From positions 62,001-126,000 of IMG/VR virus record IMGVR_UViG_3300023296_000639: a stretch of 64,000 nt of DNA. The stretch is one strand, 5' to 3'. Both the position numbers and the translations under genes were made by a program. The stretch comes from a virus. Below are positions 1 to 8,407 of the stretch, in pieces. The notes under the pieces are model-generated. The model saw only the letters and a program-made list of their open reading frames with translations, did no database searches and was not told the origin of the DNA. Within the stretch, counting starts at the first letter, position 1. Every line of letters begins with the position of its first letter.

Positions 1-639
1 GATAGTGACATTCGTTTTAGCAAACTTCCCGGCAAAACAATCGGGACATATAATAAGTCTTCCCGTAATATTATCATCCAATATTCTGCTAAGAAAACAC
101 AGGAAGTAATCTATACAATCATTCACGAATATGGGCATAAATTCTGGTATGAGTATATGACCGATAAACATCATACCCATATCAAAAATATGTTTGAAAA
201 GATTAAAGGCGTTGAAAAATATAGCAATATTCACCAAAGCACACGTGATGAGTATATGGCAGGTATTATTCCACAACTTAAAGTAGGTCAAGAAGTGCAT
301 TATCTTGGCAGGAAACGAACATATAAGAGCAACTCCCCGTTTACTATTACAGCCGTATCTTCTGAACAGCTAGTTCTTAATGCTTTACACGGCGGCACAT
401 TAACGGGAACACCAGCGTTTATTCTTGGTGGAAAATGGAAAATAGAAGGTGTTGATATGAGTCCACCGAAAACCACTGACTACATCAATAAATCAGATTG
501 GTTTCCGACTAGTTATTCTCAGAAAGATCACGAAGAATGGTTCTGTGAAATATTTTCATTCTATGTAAATAACTCATTGGATGGTAAACCAAAAGAATGG
601 ATGGAAGGTCTTTTGACCCTTGGAGCAAAAAATGCGTGA
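1..639 (+). CDS. Putative zinc metallopeptidase (gluzincin-like), 5' end outside window
   Basis: The frame is open from base 1, so the gene begins upstream of the window. About 42 residues in, a HEYGH motif (nt 124-138) gives the HExxH zinc-binding helix of metallopeptidases. Near the C-terminus a segment with EEWFCEIFSFY (about nt 535-567) has the spacing and character of the helix that supplies the third, glutamate ligand in gluzincins. No signal peptide can be judged because the start is missing. The gene overlaps the next start codon (ATGCGTGA), so the two are translationally coupled. The class of peptidase is inferred from motifs only; the substrate is unknown, and a role on virion or host proteins is possible. 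Confidence 0.6.
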   Translation, partial: DSDIRFSKLPGKTIGTYNKSSRNIIIQYSAKKTQEVIYTIIHEYGHKFWYEYMTDKHHTHIKNMFEKIKGVEKYSNIHQSTRDEYMAGIIPQLKVGQEVHYLGRKRTYKSNSPFTITAVSSEQLVLNALHGGTLTGTPAFILGGKWKIEGVDMSPPKTTDYINKSDWFPTSYSQKDHEEWFCEIFSFYVNNSLDGKPKEWMEGLLTLGAKNA

Positions 640-2326
640 TATATTGAATAAAATAAAACTACTTGAAAATATTCTTATTGAATACTACGACTACAATAAT
701 GAAGTATTGATGAAACGAATGAACCGAGATAACTCATTCGGTATGTATAAAGATAAGATTGGCGAAGAAGGTGAAAACTGGACCGATTGGCTTGCTGAAC
801 AAGACCCAACGCAGAATAAAAAATACGTAAACTGGATGATTACCAGATACCTTAAAGGTGGTATTCAACGCCTCGAAGATATCCCATCAAAAATCACACC
901 AGCATTAACAATCTATGCTAAACTAGCTGTAAAGAAAAAGCTAAATCCAGAACACCGTGATATCAATCGATTTAAAAACTTAGATCAATTCGTTGACGCA
1001 GTTGCTTCCTATACCGAAACAGTAGCGTCGGACGTTCTTTCCAGTAAGAAGGAAAAGAAGGTTAGTATTGAACAGGAAATGTATGCCAGCGGTGATGCTG
1101 AACTTGTATTCAACGACAAAGAATATAAGATAATTATTCCACATTCGCATAAGGCAAGTTGCTATTTCGGTAAAAATACAAAATGGTGCACGACTGCGGC
1201 TGACAATGATAGTTATCACAACCAGTATAGCGCACAGGGACCAATGTATATCATTTTACATAAACCAACGAATTCAAGATGGCAATTCCATTTTGAATCA
1301 AAGCAATATATGGATGAACAGGATCATCAAATTCAGTTGGGAACCTTCTTCGAAGAACATCCAACAATCTTTGATGTATTTCAAGAACGTGATCTATTGC
1401 CACCAAGTTTTACTATTATTCGAGATATACGTAAAGAGGGCGGTGTTACGAAAGACAACCTTAATGTTCTTTACGATGCGCTACGTGATGAAGGTGTCGC
1501 ACCGCATAATTTTCAACAGATGGATAAATCAAGCACTGATACTCGTCAAGATATTATGATTGAAGATTTCAGTGATGTTGCTGATTTTGCAAATGATAAA
1601 CTTAATAGCGATCACCCGGTTCACACATTGATCAATATTATCGAAGACCCAGATATGCTGGGTGAACTAACTGATTTTGAACCAACCGATATTCCCGATG
1701 ATTATTATGCCAAAATGATTGAATTATTGGAACCATATTATCAGGACAAAATCTTTCAGGCGGCGGGTAATACAGACGACCCACAACGTGCATTTTGGAG
1801 ACTTGAAAGAGAAGGACATCGATACTATAATCTTATGATTGATTCTTTTGAAAAAGCATTCAAAATCGGCGAGGGAAGCCAAGATGAGATTATTAAAAAT
1901 CTAAAAGAACGTGCTGTTAAATATATACAATATACTGCTTTTAATCCATCCTCACTTCAAGTGAGGATTGTTAACTATGACAGTGAAATCCAACTTATTG
2001 TATCCGTTGACACGTTATTGGATGCACTTGAAGCAAGTGGGTCTGATTACGATGATGAGTTTGAAGGAAGGATTTACGACATCATTATGTTGGGTTGGGG
2101 ATATCAAGAAGAAGGTTACGATTATAGAGAAATGTTTGGTTCATATTCCAGTGAGCAACTTATCAATGATGAAGATGGGCAGGATAAATATCTTGAAACA
2201 TTAACTAATCAAGCAAGTGTTGATATGGCAAAAGCCCTTGATTATTTTGAGCGTGAGTTTAAAATGACCGAATCCAAAAAAACGGACAAACTCCTTCAAG
2301 ACATCACACGTTTATCCAAGATTTAA
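632..2326 (+). CDS. Large conserved phage protein of the 'WCT' family, paralogue of the 50827 gene
   Basis: 564 residues, function unknown. The start is set at ATG 632, preceded by GGAG (622-625) and overlapping the previous stop; a TTG at 620 is less likely. It aligns along its first half with the protein at 50827-52458: shared blocks include YVNWM, LKGGIQRLEDIP, HRDINRFK, ASCYFGKNTxWCTT and SRWQFHxxxKQYMDEQD, while the acidic C-terminal halves diverge. The N-terminus contains LLE and LIE steps followed by YYDY, matching LTE-YYNY in the paralogue, a possible prohead-protease cleavage signal. The conserved Cys-Trp-rich core suggests a folded domain, but no catalytic motif is recognised. Likely a packaged or virion-associated protein (inference). 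Confidence 0.75.
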   Translation: MRDILNKIKLLENILIEYYDYNNEVLMKRMNRDNSFGMYKDKIGEEGENWTDWLAEQDPTQNKKYVNWMITRYLKGGIQRLEDIPSKITPALTIYAKLAVKKKLNPEHRDINRFKNLDQFVDAVASYTETVASDVLSSKKEKKVSIEQEMYASGDAELVFNDKEYKIIIPHSHKASCYFGKNTKWCTTAADNDSYHNQYSAQGPMYIILHKPTNSRWQFHFESKQYMDEQDHQIQLGTFFEEHPTIFDVFQERDLLPPSFTIIRDIRKEGGVTKDNLNVLYDALRDEGVAPHNFQQMDKSSTDTRQDIMIEDFSDVADFANDKLNSDHPVHTLINIIEDPDMLGELTDFEPTDIPDDYYAKMIELLEPYYQDKIFQAAGNTDDPQRAFWRLEREGHRYYNLMIDSFEKAFKIGEGSQDEIIKNLKERAVKYIQYTAFNPSSLQVRIVNYDSEIQLIVSVDTLLDALEASGSDYDDEFEGRIYDIIMLGWGYQEEGYDYREMFGSYSSEQLINDEDGQDKYLETLTNQASVDMAKALDYFEREFKMTESKKTDKLLQDITRLSKI

Positions 2327-2327
2327 G

Positions 2328-2356
2328 TTGACTTGACTCCGCCAGTGTAGTATACT
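2328..2356 (+). promoter_or_regulatory. Sigma70-like promoter
   Basis: TTGACT (2328-2333), 17-bp spacer, TATACT (2351-2356), about 33 nt before the start codon at 2389. It begins a run of small coupled genes. Confidence 0.75.
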
Positions 2357-2388
2357 GGGTATTCAAAGCGTGGAATTTGGGAGTTAAT

Positions 2389-2598
2389 ATGGACAAACAA
2401 AAAGAACTCGACCATTATACTACCAAATTCGCAATGCATTCCGAAAGGGTGCGCCGTCTTGAAAAACTGCGTGAAACCGACCGTAGTTCATCCGCCAAGA
2501 AACGATTGGTTGATGAGAAAAAACTTAAACTTCACGCCAAAGAACGTATTGAACAACTAACGAAAGAACAAAATGGAACAAGTTATATTATACTTTGA
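2389..2598 (+). CDS. Small basic helical protein, unknown
   Basis: 69 residues. ATG 2389 is chosen over TTG 2377 because GGAG (2379-2382) sits at proper distance. The protein is rich in Lys, Arg and Glu with heptad-like spacing and is probably entirely alpha-helical. No family is recognised. It lies first after a strong sigma70-like promoter and overlaps the next gene, so it is probably early-expressed. Confidence 0.6.
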   Translation: MDKQKELDHYTTKFAMHSERVRRLEKLRETDRSSSAKKRLVDEKKLKLHAKERIEQLTKEQNGTSYIIL

Positions 2599-2878
2599 GC
2601 CAAACCCCGGCGTGTGTGTAAATCATACCCCTATGTTCAAACACTATGTTATGAACTGGCTAAGTGACCATCCCGTTGAGTTTGGCGGCTACATCGCAAT
2701 GAATGCACTTGCCAAAAAACATGACTCTAAGGAGCCTGTGTATCAGGTCATCTGTAATGACGCATATTATTTTGATGATCTATTGGAATACGTCAAGTAT
2801 GAACCACTAGAAGGCTATACTATCCACGTATATGCCAAAGAAGTAAATGAAAATCTAAGGAAAATAAATGAACATTGA
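2573..2878 (+). CDS. Small protein, unknown
   Basis: 101 residues, overlapping its upstream neighbour by 26 nt and its downstream neighbour (mazG-like) by 11 nt, the tight packing expected of a real phage gene. Mixed alpha/beta composition with several Tyr and acidic residues, no signal peptide or membrane segment. Family not recognised. Confidence 0.6.
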   Translation: MEQVILYFEPNPGVCVNHTPMFKHYVMNWLSDHPVEFGGYIAMNALAKKHDSKEPVYQVICNDAYYFDDLLEYVKYEPLEGYTIHVYAKEVNENLRKINEH

Positions 2879-3275
2879 TTTAAACAAATACAAAGACTTC
2901 GTAGATGAAGTCACTAGCGACGAAAGCAGCGATGCTGCCAAAATGATTAACACCATTCTCCGCCTACAAGCAGAATCTGGTGTAAAAATGTCAAACCTTC
3001 TTACGGCTGGTATTGGTATGTCAAGCGAAGGAGGTGAGTTCAACGAAATCATCAAGAAATGTATCTTCCAAGGCAAACCTATGGATGAAGATACCATATA
3101 TCACATGAAGCGAGAGCTAGGTGATGTCATTTGGTATTGGATGCAAGCGTGTATCGCATTGGGCGAAGACCCTAACGACATCATTAATATGAATGTAGAA
3201 AAACTTCAAGCACGGTATCCCGGCGGCGAGTTTAACCCATATTACAGTGAAAATCGCAAAGAGGGTGATATATAG
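2868..3275 (+). CDS. MazG-like nucleotide pyrophosphohydrolase
   Basis: 135 residues. Members of the MazG/all-alpha NTP pyrophosphatase superfamily hydrolyse (d)NTPs to NMP and pyrophosphate using Mg held by an E-x2-E ... E-x2-D signature. Here EGGEFNEIIKK (about residues 54-64) supplies the first acidic helix and ELGDVIWYWMQA (about 84-95) the second. Length fits a single-domain phage MazG. In phages these enzymes are linked to dNTP-pool control or to altering ppGpp signalling; which applies here cannot be told. It sits in a polycistronic early operon and ends 13 nt before a late-promoter box. Confidence 0.8.
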   Translation: MNIDLNKYKDFVDEVTSDESSDAAKMINTILRLQAESGVKMSNLLTAGIGMSSEGGEFNEIIKKCIFQGKPMDEDTIYHMKRELGDVIWYWMQACIALGEDPNDIINMNVEKLQARYPGGEFNPYYSENRKEGDI

Positions 3276-3276
3276 G

Positions 3277-3284
3277 CATAAATA
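3277..3284 (+). promoter_or_regulatory. T4-type late promoter box
   Basis: CATAAATA, one mismatch to the T4 late consensus TATAAATA, followed after only 4 nt by the ATG at 3289. The expected transcription start would fall at or next to the start codon, so the transcript may be leaderless. Confidence 0.55.
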
Positions 3285-3288
3285 CAGT

Positions 3289-3531
3289 ATGTCACATCCA
3301 CTAGTAAACAAACTAACCGATTTGAGCGACGAAGAACTTACTATGAAGCTTGGTGAGTTACATAGCAAATATGCGTATGCTTCACGTGCAAATCCCTATT
3401 TAGCATCACAAATCTATGCCCTTATTGACGACTACAATGCAGAAATGTTGCAGCGTCAAGCCGAACACGATAAAGAAATCGAAGAAGCATTGGGCACTGA
3501 TTTCTTTTCGGATAATGTTAACATTAAATGA
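3289..3531 (+). CDS. Small protein, unknown, possibly from a leaderless late transcript
   Basis: 80 residues. ATG 3289 follows a CATAAATA box by 4 nt and has no Shine-Dalgarno sequence of its own; a GTG further upstream (3247) inside mazG is less plausible. Acidic, helical protein with an 'LSDEELTMKLGEL' type repeat of charged and hydrophobic residues. Overlaps the next gene by 4 nt (ATGA). Function unknown. Confidence 0.6.
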   Translation: MSHPLVNKLTDLSDEELTMKLGELHSKYAYASRANPYLASQIYALIDDYNAEMLQRQAEHDKEIEEALGTDFFSDNVNIK

Positions 3532-4169
3532 CCAACATCATATGGAAGACTGATTTTCTAACAACATTGGCGTTAGAAGATGAACTCATACCTAATGGAT
3601 ACTCTTTAAAGATTGAACTTATTCCCAACACAAAACACGTTGAGGAACAGGCTATCGCATTAGAACGATTACGTGTATTTTGCGAAACTATTGTAAGCGG
3701 GAGTATTCTTAGTAGTTTTGAAAACAAAAACTTAGAAAAGCTGATGGAAACCTACGTAACAAACGTGATGTTTCTACCAGATGATCCATACGATCAGTTG
3801 TTTACGATCATACTTCATAGTAAACTATCGGCTATTCTTGAACAACGATGCTTTATTACGAATATGTCACTGTCCAGCACTATGGGAAACCTTGAATACG
3901 TATTCGATTCAGAAACATTCGAATATCCTGATATTCTTACTGAAGATATTTTACCGGGCAAGTGTGCTTGGTGGGGTAGACCCGACATATCCACGATGGA
4001 TATAATCATTGAAAAAGACGATGAACTATCAATCCATGACCAAGAGTTTAACTGGGAACATATTGGATTGACGTGGGACGGTGATAAAGAAAAAGAAGGC
4101 AAGATTATCGACGTAAAGAAGTTTAGACCAAAGATTGTAGAAGGAAAACCAAATGATACCGATGATTAA
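3528..4169 (+). CDS. Conserved phage protein, unknown
   Basis: 213 residues, starting in an ATGA overlap with the preceding gene. Acidic protein with mixed secondary structure; no recognised catalytic motif, no signal peptide. The tight coupling to neighbours on both sides (17-nt overlap downstream) supports a real gene in the same late operon. Confidence 0.6.
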   Translation: MTNIIWKTDFLTTLALEDELIPNGYSLKIELIPNTKHVEEQAIALERLRVFCETIVSGSILSSFENKNLEKLMETYVTNVMFLPDDPYDQLFTIILHSKLSAILEQRCFITNMSLSSTMGNLEYVFDSETFEYPDILTEDILPGKCAWWGRPDISTMDIIIEKDDELSIHDQEFNWEHIGLTWDGDKEKEGKIIDVKKFRPKIVEGKPNDTDD

Positions 4170-4350
4170 AATGCATAACGGTATGGGTATTAATAGTGTT
4201 TTTTGGGTAGATGAAAAAGACTACGATAAACACGTCCGCAATAGTTGTATTAATGCTACCTTATTTTATAGACAGCAAGAAGCCAAATATGCTATACTTA
4301 GAAGAGAACTAGAAAAAGAGTTAGTAGAACATAATGTTGACAGATTGTAA
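4153..4350 (+). CDS. Small protein, unknown
   Basis: 65 residues, overlapping the genes before and after it by 17 nt. The C-terminal half is a charged helix (ARR, EKEL type). No family recognised. Confidence 0.5.
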   Translation: MIPMIKMHNGMGINSVFWVDEKDYDKHVRNSCINATLFYRQQEAKYAILRRELEKELVEHNVDRL

Positions 4351-4843
4351 CGGTTTTGTATATTTTGACGAAGAAGATTTACTAAACGAGCTATACAAGA
4401 ATCCAGACTTAGACTTATCATTGTTTCAAACGGTTGATACGGTTATGTATCATTCATACCGTACGGCAGCAGAGGCACATTTTGAAGAGCCGTTATTGCA
4501 GCTTGGATCGTTAGAAGGCACCGAAAGTCACGATGATATAAATCGTCGTTGGCGAATGCCAGAAGAATATAAAGATATGGATATCGCCGAATGGGTATTG
4601 GGTCAATGTAAAACCGATGCCGAACTGCAACGATGTGCAGAAGAACTATTACTATTTCAAGAACGTGATATGTTTGGGTTATTACAATACCTAAAATATT
4701 TCGTAGATACGATGCGAAAAAATAAAATAGTATGGGGGGTTGGTCGTGGGTCAAGTGTAGCCAGTTACGTGTTATACTTAATCGGAACCCACAAAATCGA
4801 CAGCCTCTTTTACGAACTAGATATTAAGGAGTTTTTAAGATAA
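4334..4843 (+). CDS. Mini protein with a bacterial DNA polymerase III alpha-like motif
   Basis: 169 residues. The C-terminal part reads VWGVGRGSSVASYVLYLIG then IDSLFYELDIKEFL (about residues 133-169). This closely resembles the GRGS-AA-SL-AY-LGIT-IDPL-Y-L-F-RFL block of C-family (PolIII alpha, DnaE) polymerases, which lies near the palm and nucleotide-binding region. The rest of a DnaE polymerase (about 1100 residues: PHP, palm acidic triad, fingers) is absent, and this phage has its own B-family polymerase. So this is a domain fragment turned into a free-standing protein, not a polymerase. Role unknown; binding or interference with host DnaE is a speculation. Confidence 0.6.
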   Translation: MLTDCNGFVYFDEEDLLNELYKNPDLDLSLFQTVDTVMYHSYRTAAEAHFEEPLLQLGSLEGTESHDDINRRWRMPEEYKDMDIAEWVLGQCKTDAELQRCAEELLLFQERDMFGLLQYLKYFVDTMRKNKIVWGVGRGSSVASYVLYLIGTHKIDSLFYELDIKEFLR

Positions 4844-5118
4844 TGGGAAAAGAGTATAGAACAGCACAAGGCAAGGCATTAGATATGCAAAGCTTTGTAT
4901 TAAAAAACGAGAAAGTCCGAGCAGTTGGTAATGTCAGTGTGAATGCACGGGGCGATGAAATCGATTCGTCGGGTAATATTACTCGCACTCGTGATGAGAT
5001 TATGAAACAACATTACAAGAATACCGATAAATCGCAGACACCAAATCAGTTGACACCTGATGAAGATGTTGCTGCGCCAGCAGAAGAAGTAAAGGAAACG
5101 CCAAATGCCAGTGAATAA
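4843..5118 (+). CDS. Small conserved phage protein, unknown
   Basis: 91 residues, start overlapping the previous stop (TAATG), with AAGGAG about 11 nt upstream. The N-terminal half has a K-x-L-x-M ... NEKVRAVGN pattern; the C-terminal third is low-complexity, rich in Pro, Glu and Ala, and probably disordered. Neighbour of the GroES-like gene. Family function unknown. Confidence 0.6.
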   Translation: MGKEYRTAQGKALDMQSFVLKNEKVRAVGNVSVNARGDEIDSSGNITRTRDEIMKQHYKNTDKSQTPNQLTPDEDVAAPAEEVKETPNASE

Positions 5119-5473
5119 CACTATTGTACGTGGAACAATCACCCCGATTAAAAAGAATATCCTAATCTATGATATGAACTTTGGCGAACGCACTACTAAA
5201 GCTGGTCTTATTTTGATGGGCGATGATGGTAAGCAGCGTGGTATTCGTCCACGTTGGGGCAAGGTTTTAGCCGTTGGTCCAGAACAAGATTCTGTTGAGC
5301 CGGGACAATGGGTATTAGTAGCGCACGGGCGATGGTCACGTGGTATTCAGTATGAAGTTGATGGCAATATGCAAGAAGTTCGTATGGCAGACCCAGATGA
5401 TATTCTTGGTGTGCAAGACGATGTGCCCGATGATGCTTACGTTGCAAGCACCGATACGGCTACTGCGTATTAA
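5105..5473 (+). CDS. GroES-like co-chaperonin (gp31 analogue)
   Basis: 122 residues. The pattern TPIKKNILI ... GLILMGDDGK ... WGKVLAVGPEQ ... PGQWVLVAHGRWS ... EVRMADPDDILGV follows the GroES/Cpn10 beta-barrel: N-terminal strand, mobile-loop region (GERTTKAGLIL), G-x-V-x-AVGP strand, VxxGDxVL-like strand and the C-terminal DDILGV strand that closes the barrel. Family knowledge: T4 gp31 and related phage co-chaperonins replace GroES on GroEL so that the large major capsid protein can fold. The acidic C-terminal tail is extra. Assignment rests on pattern similarity, not on a search. Confidence 0.65.
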   Translation: MPVNNTIVRGTITPIKKNILIYDMNFGERTTKAGLILMGDDGKQRGIRPRWGKVLAVGPEQDSVEPGQWVLVAHGRWSRGIQYEVDGNMQEVRMADPDDILGVQDDVPDDAYVASTDTATAY

Positions 5474-6153
5474 AACTTAGGGCGGCGACCGTTATAGTTT
5501 TGTTGGATTTGTGCGAAGTCTTCATCGAAGTCCATAAGTTCAGTTTGGGTCCACTTTAATAGTTGTGACATATACTTTTTAAGTGTATCGGCAACACCTT
5601 CGTGAACGATACTTTCTTTCTTCATTTTGGGCTGTGTAATAGCACCGATCTTTCCCTTTTTGACTTTCTTTTCAAGCTTAGTATGTTTTTCTTTTAGTTT
5701 CAAAACTACTGGAATAAGGTCTTTGTCAAGAAGTTGAATAAGTTCACCCATAAACTTCTCGGTATCTAACACTTCTTCTTCGGTCGTCGATGCTTCTACA
5801 TCCTTGCCCATTTGAACAGTAAGGGATACTGTTTCAATAACACGGGTCAAAGCAGCATCTTCGGCGGCAAATAATAAGTCAAAGATAGGACGCATTTCTT
5901 CTTCTTTAACAAGTTCACGGCGTTTGGTGAACTCTTTGGTGGCACGATCCAGAACAAGATAACGCTTCGATAGTTTAGTTAGCTTTTCAGAAGTTGTGCC
6001 TTTTACCATTGCAGTAACTTTGGTGATATCACCAATGACTTTATCTGCTTTTGATTTACCCTCTTCTTTATAATCTATACTGGGGTCACGGGTGCCCGCT
6101 TCTTCGATATCATTGAAGCCTTCAAGCAGTGTTCTAAAGTCGTTAACTCTCAT
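5470..6153 (-). CDS. Putative internal head/core protein with capsid-targeting-like N-terminus
   Basis: 227 residues, strongly charged and helical with long coiled-coil-like stretches (Lys/Glu rich, residues 40-170). The N-terminus MRVNDFRTLLEGF carries an L-L-E step followed by Gly, like the capsid-targeting sequences that T4 gp21 protease cuts after (L/I)-x-E. The 33555 protein starts almost the same way (SFRSLVEN). Start at ATG 6153 has AGGAG upstream, and two copies of a late box (minus strand) precede it, so it is expressed late. Function inferred only from these features. Confidence 0.6.
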   Translation of the reverse strand: MRVNDFRTLLEGFNDIEEAGTRDPSIDYKEEGKSKADKVIGDITKVTAMVKGTTSEKLTKLSKRYLVLDRATKEFTKRRELVKEEEMRPIFDLLFAAEDAALTRVIETVSLTVQMGKDVEASTTEEEVLDTEKFMGELIQLLDKDLIPVVLKLKEKHTKLEKKVKKGKIGAITQPKMKKESIVHEGVADTLKKYMSQLLKWTQTELMDFDEDFAQIQQNYNGRRPKF

Positions 6154-6157
6154 TTGG

Positions 6158-6221
6158 TAAATCTCCTGTTATGGTATTTATCTTATATAAGATAAATCTC
6201 CTGTTATGGTATTTATCTTAT
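6158..6221 (-). promoter_or_regulatory. Tandemly duplicated late promoter plus ribosome-binding site
   Basis: A 29-bp sequence occurs twice (6158-6186 and 6193-6221, period 35). Read on the minus strand each copy holds GATAAATA (6182-6175 and 6217-6210) followed by AGGAG. Only the proximal copy is followed by a start codon (6153). The distal copy abuts the -35 box of the plus-strand clamp-loader promoter. Confidence 0.75.
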
Positions 6222-6249
6222 TGACAATAGTTTTAATATATCGTATAAT
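6221..6249 (+). promoter_or_regulatory. Strong sigma70-like promoter
   Basis: TTGACA (6221-6226), 17-bp spacer, TATAAT (6244-6249): a perfect consensus promoter upstream of the clamp-loader gene (start 6277). Confidence 0.85.
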
Positions 6250-6276
6250 AATGTACACACTTAATAGAGGTAATAA

Positions 6277-7191
6277 ATGCTCTGGACGGAAAAATACAGA
6301 CCGAAAACCGTAGACGACTATGTGTTTCACGGTGACGAACAAAAAGCACAAGTAAACGAATGGATTAAGAAAGGGGATATTCCACATATCCTATTCCACG
6401 GTCCACCGGGTACTGGCAAAACCACATTGGCAAAAGTTCTTATCAACGAACTAGATATTGATGAGTATGACGTAATGATGCTCAATGGTTCAAAAGAAGG
6501 TCGTAAAATCGATGAGTTCAATGCCAAACTTGATGGCTTTACACAAACGATGCCATTCGGTAACTTCAAGATTGTATTGATTGATGAGGCTGATTACCTA
6601 AACCTACATTCAGTCCAACCATCCCTACGAACCCCGATGGTTGAAAATACAAGTTGTCGTTTCATTCTGACGTGTAACTACGTGCACAAGATTATGCCAG
6701 CGATTCAAGATCGTTGTCAGGTTTTTAAGATTGAAAAACAAGATCATACCGAGTTTACCGCACGTGTTGCCGAAGTGTTAATCAATGAAGAAGTAGACTT
6801 TGACATTGACTTACTTGACAACTACGTAAAGGCAACGTATCCAAGTTTGCGTAAAGCATTGAACTTGGTCCAACAAAATACGATTGATGGCAAGTTGAAG
6901 ATTCCGACAGTTAGCGAAACAACGGTAGACATCAAGTTGGCGTTTGTTGAGTTGGTTAAGGATTCACGTTATCGTGAGGCAGTTAAGCTATTGTCGGATA
7001 ACATTCGCCAAGACGAGATTGAAGATATGTTCGTATGGTTTTATAACAACGTTAACCTGTTTGCTGAAACCGATGAACAATACTTTCGTGCAAACAAGAT
7101 TATTCGTGATGCTATCGTGGCTATTCCGAGTATCGCACACCCAGACATTCACGTTACCGCTACGGCTGGTGACTTATTAGGAATCAAATAA
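6277..7191 (+). CDS. 44: Sliding-clamp loader large subunit (T4 gp44-like)
   Basis: 304 residues, close to T4 gp44 (319). AAA+ ATPase of the RFC/clamp-loader class: N-terminal LWTEKYRP motif, Walker A GPPGTGKT (42-49), Walker B VLIDEAD (about 101-107), and sensor-like TCNY (about 130) followed by DRC where RFC proteins have SRC. It would load the sliding clamp (43685 gene) onto primer-template DNA for the polymerase. A perfect sigma70 promoter lies just upstream. A recognisable small loader subunit (gp62) is not seen next to it; the following 107-residue gene does not resemble it clearly. Confidence 0.9.
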   Translation: MLWTEKYRPKTVDDYVFHGDEQKAQVNEWIKKGDIPHILFHGPPGTGKTTLAKVLINELDIDEYDVMMLNGSKEGRKIDEFNAKLDGFTQTMPFGNFKIVLIDEADYLNLHSVQPSLRTPMVENTSCRFILTCNYVHKIMPAIQDRCQVFKIEKQDHTEFTARVAEVLINEEVDFDIDLLDNYVKATYPSLRKALNLVQQNTIDGKLKIPTVSETTVDIKLAFVELVKDSRYREAVKLLSDNIRQDEIEDMFVWFYNNVNLFAETDEQYFRANKIIRDAIVAIPSIAHPDIHVTATAGDLLGIK

Positions 7192-7201
7192 AGGAAATAA
7201 A

Positions 7202-7525
7202 ATGGCTAGAGTAAAAAACAGACACATCGTTGCATATTACGCATTAAAACCACGCAAAGGCGTTCCAACCCACATCAAAGGTTGGATGAATGATGATCGT
7301 AATATTCAGTGGGACGAAACAATGAAAATGACTGACGGTTTACGTAAACGTGACGAACTGGAAGCACAGGTTATTCTCGATGTTGACGAAAAACGGATCG
7401 TTAAAAACTGGAAAGCTAATGACGGTGAAAATGATTACGACAAGTTATACGACTACTATGCTCAAAACTACGAACACTATATCAATGATTATTTGCGGTT
7501 ATCTGATAAACAACGCTTGACATAA
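7202..7525 (+). CDS. Small basic protein, unknown
   Basis: 107 residues, 10 nt after the clamp loader with AAGGA (7192-7196) as ribosome-binding site. Lys/Arg-rich N-terminus and a Tyr-rich C-terminal segment (YDKLYDYYAQNYEHY). Position suggests co-expression with gp44, but it is shorter than gp62 (187 residues in T4) and shows no convincing similarity to it. Unknown. Confidence 0.6.
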   Translation: MARVKNRHIVAYYALKPRKGVPTHIKGWMNDDRNIQWDETMKMTDGLRKRDELEAQVILDVDEKRIVKNWKANDGENDYDKLYDYYAQNYEHYINDYLRLSDKQRLT

Positions 7526-7566
7526 CCTTGCGTTATACTACAGTTAAATCATAACGGAGCAATACA

Positions 7567-8334
7567 ATGAAAAAGCAGCCTTTACCACTTCGTGAAGTTT
7601 TAGCAGTAGCTGTCGCAGCAAGCGATGTTAACTCTTTTGAAAAGTTGGGATACGTTAAAGCAGCGTATCCAGTAAACCGCCGTATTTTTGATGGCACAGT
7701 TCAAACAGTAGCAGTGCCCGAAGGATATGACGGGGTGTATGATGGCGAACCATATGTATTCGCAAATAAAGACATCGTGAAAGAGTTTTTCGGACACAAA
7801 TCAGTTACGTACTGGAATAGCGAAAAGCATCATATTCCAAAACTTAATGTAACCGAAGAAACGTATGCCAAGGCTGACGAGATTATCAAGCACTTTCAGA
7901 AACTGATGTTCAGTGCACTCGGTGGTCAGTTAAATGATTACACGCAGTTGATTTATGATATCATTGATTCTGGCGAAGTTACGCCACGAAATATGGGTAT
8001 CGTCGCATCAATGCCTAGTTCATTTGAACGTGATGCTGTCAATAAGAAGCACCAAGAAGAAATCGACGAACTTGCACATACAAGTGAATATATCGGCGTG
8101 GTCGGTGACAAGATTGAGGTTGATATTAAAATCATCACCAGCAAGTTCATTGAGAAGTTTGGTTGCTATGTTTATAATGCTTCGACGGGCGAGAATGCTG
8201 TTACTTTCTGGTCGCAGAAGGCACCCGAAGTGTTCGGCGAAACATGTCGTATTAAGGGTAAAGTAAAGCGCACTAAGGTTAGCGATTACACCCGTGCCAA
8301 AGAAACAGAACTAAACTACGTCAAGGTGGTATAG
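7567..8334 (+). CDS. Conserved phage protein with possible C-terminal OB-like segment
   Basis: 255 residues, start supported by CGGAG (7555-7559). The C-terminal stretch ending GKVKRTKVSDYTRAKETELNYVKV (split here as 'GKVKRTKV' and 'ETELNYVKV') has the strand pattern often seen at the end of small nucleic-acid-binding beta-barrels. No enzyme motif is recognised. Upstream a TTGACA (7517) and a TATACT (7534) are present, but only 11 bp apart, so the promoter is uncertain. Confidence 0.6.
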   Translation: MKKQPLPLREVLAVAVAASDVNSFEKLGYVKAAYPVNRRIFDGTVQTVAVPEGYDGVYDGEPYVFANKDIVKEFFGHKSVTYWNSEKHHIPKLNVTEETYAKADEIIKHFQKLMFSALGGQLNDYTQLIYDIIDSGEVTPRNMGIVASMPSSFERDAVNKKHQEEIDELAHTSEYIGVVGDKIEVDIKIITSKFIEKFGCYVYNASTGENAVTFWSQKAPEVFGETCRIKGKVKRTKVSDYTRAKETELNYVKVV

Positions 8335-8407
8335 TAGGTCATTTTAGCTTGACAAACACCGCTGCATTTGGTAGTACATAGTAATGAGAAACAAGGAAAA
8401 AAACAAT

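Noticed and set aside
980-1219. Minus-strand and alternative-frame open frames overlying strongly supported genes, such as this one and those over clpA, thyA and the polymerase
   Set aside because: They are shadows of real genes: no ribosome-binding sites, biased composition and full overlap with better-supported coding.
4334-4843. A working C-family DNA polymerase
   Set aside because: Only 169 residues with a single motif; no PHP, palm acid triad or fingers.
7517-7539. Sigma70 promoter TTGACA ... TATACT
   Set aside because: The spacing is only 11 bp, too short for a normal promoter; the motifs may be chance or a decayed promoter.
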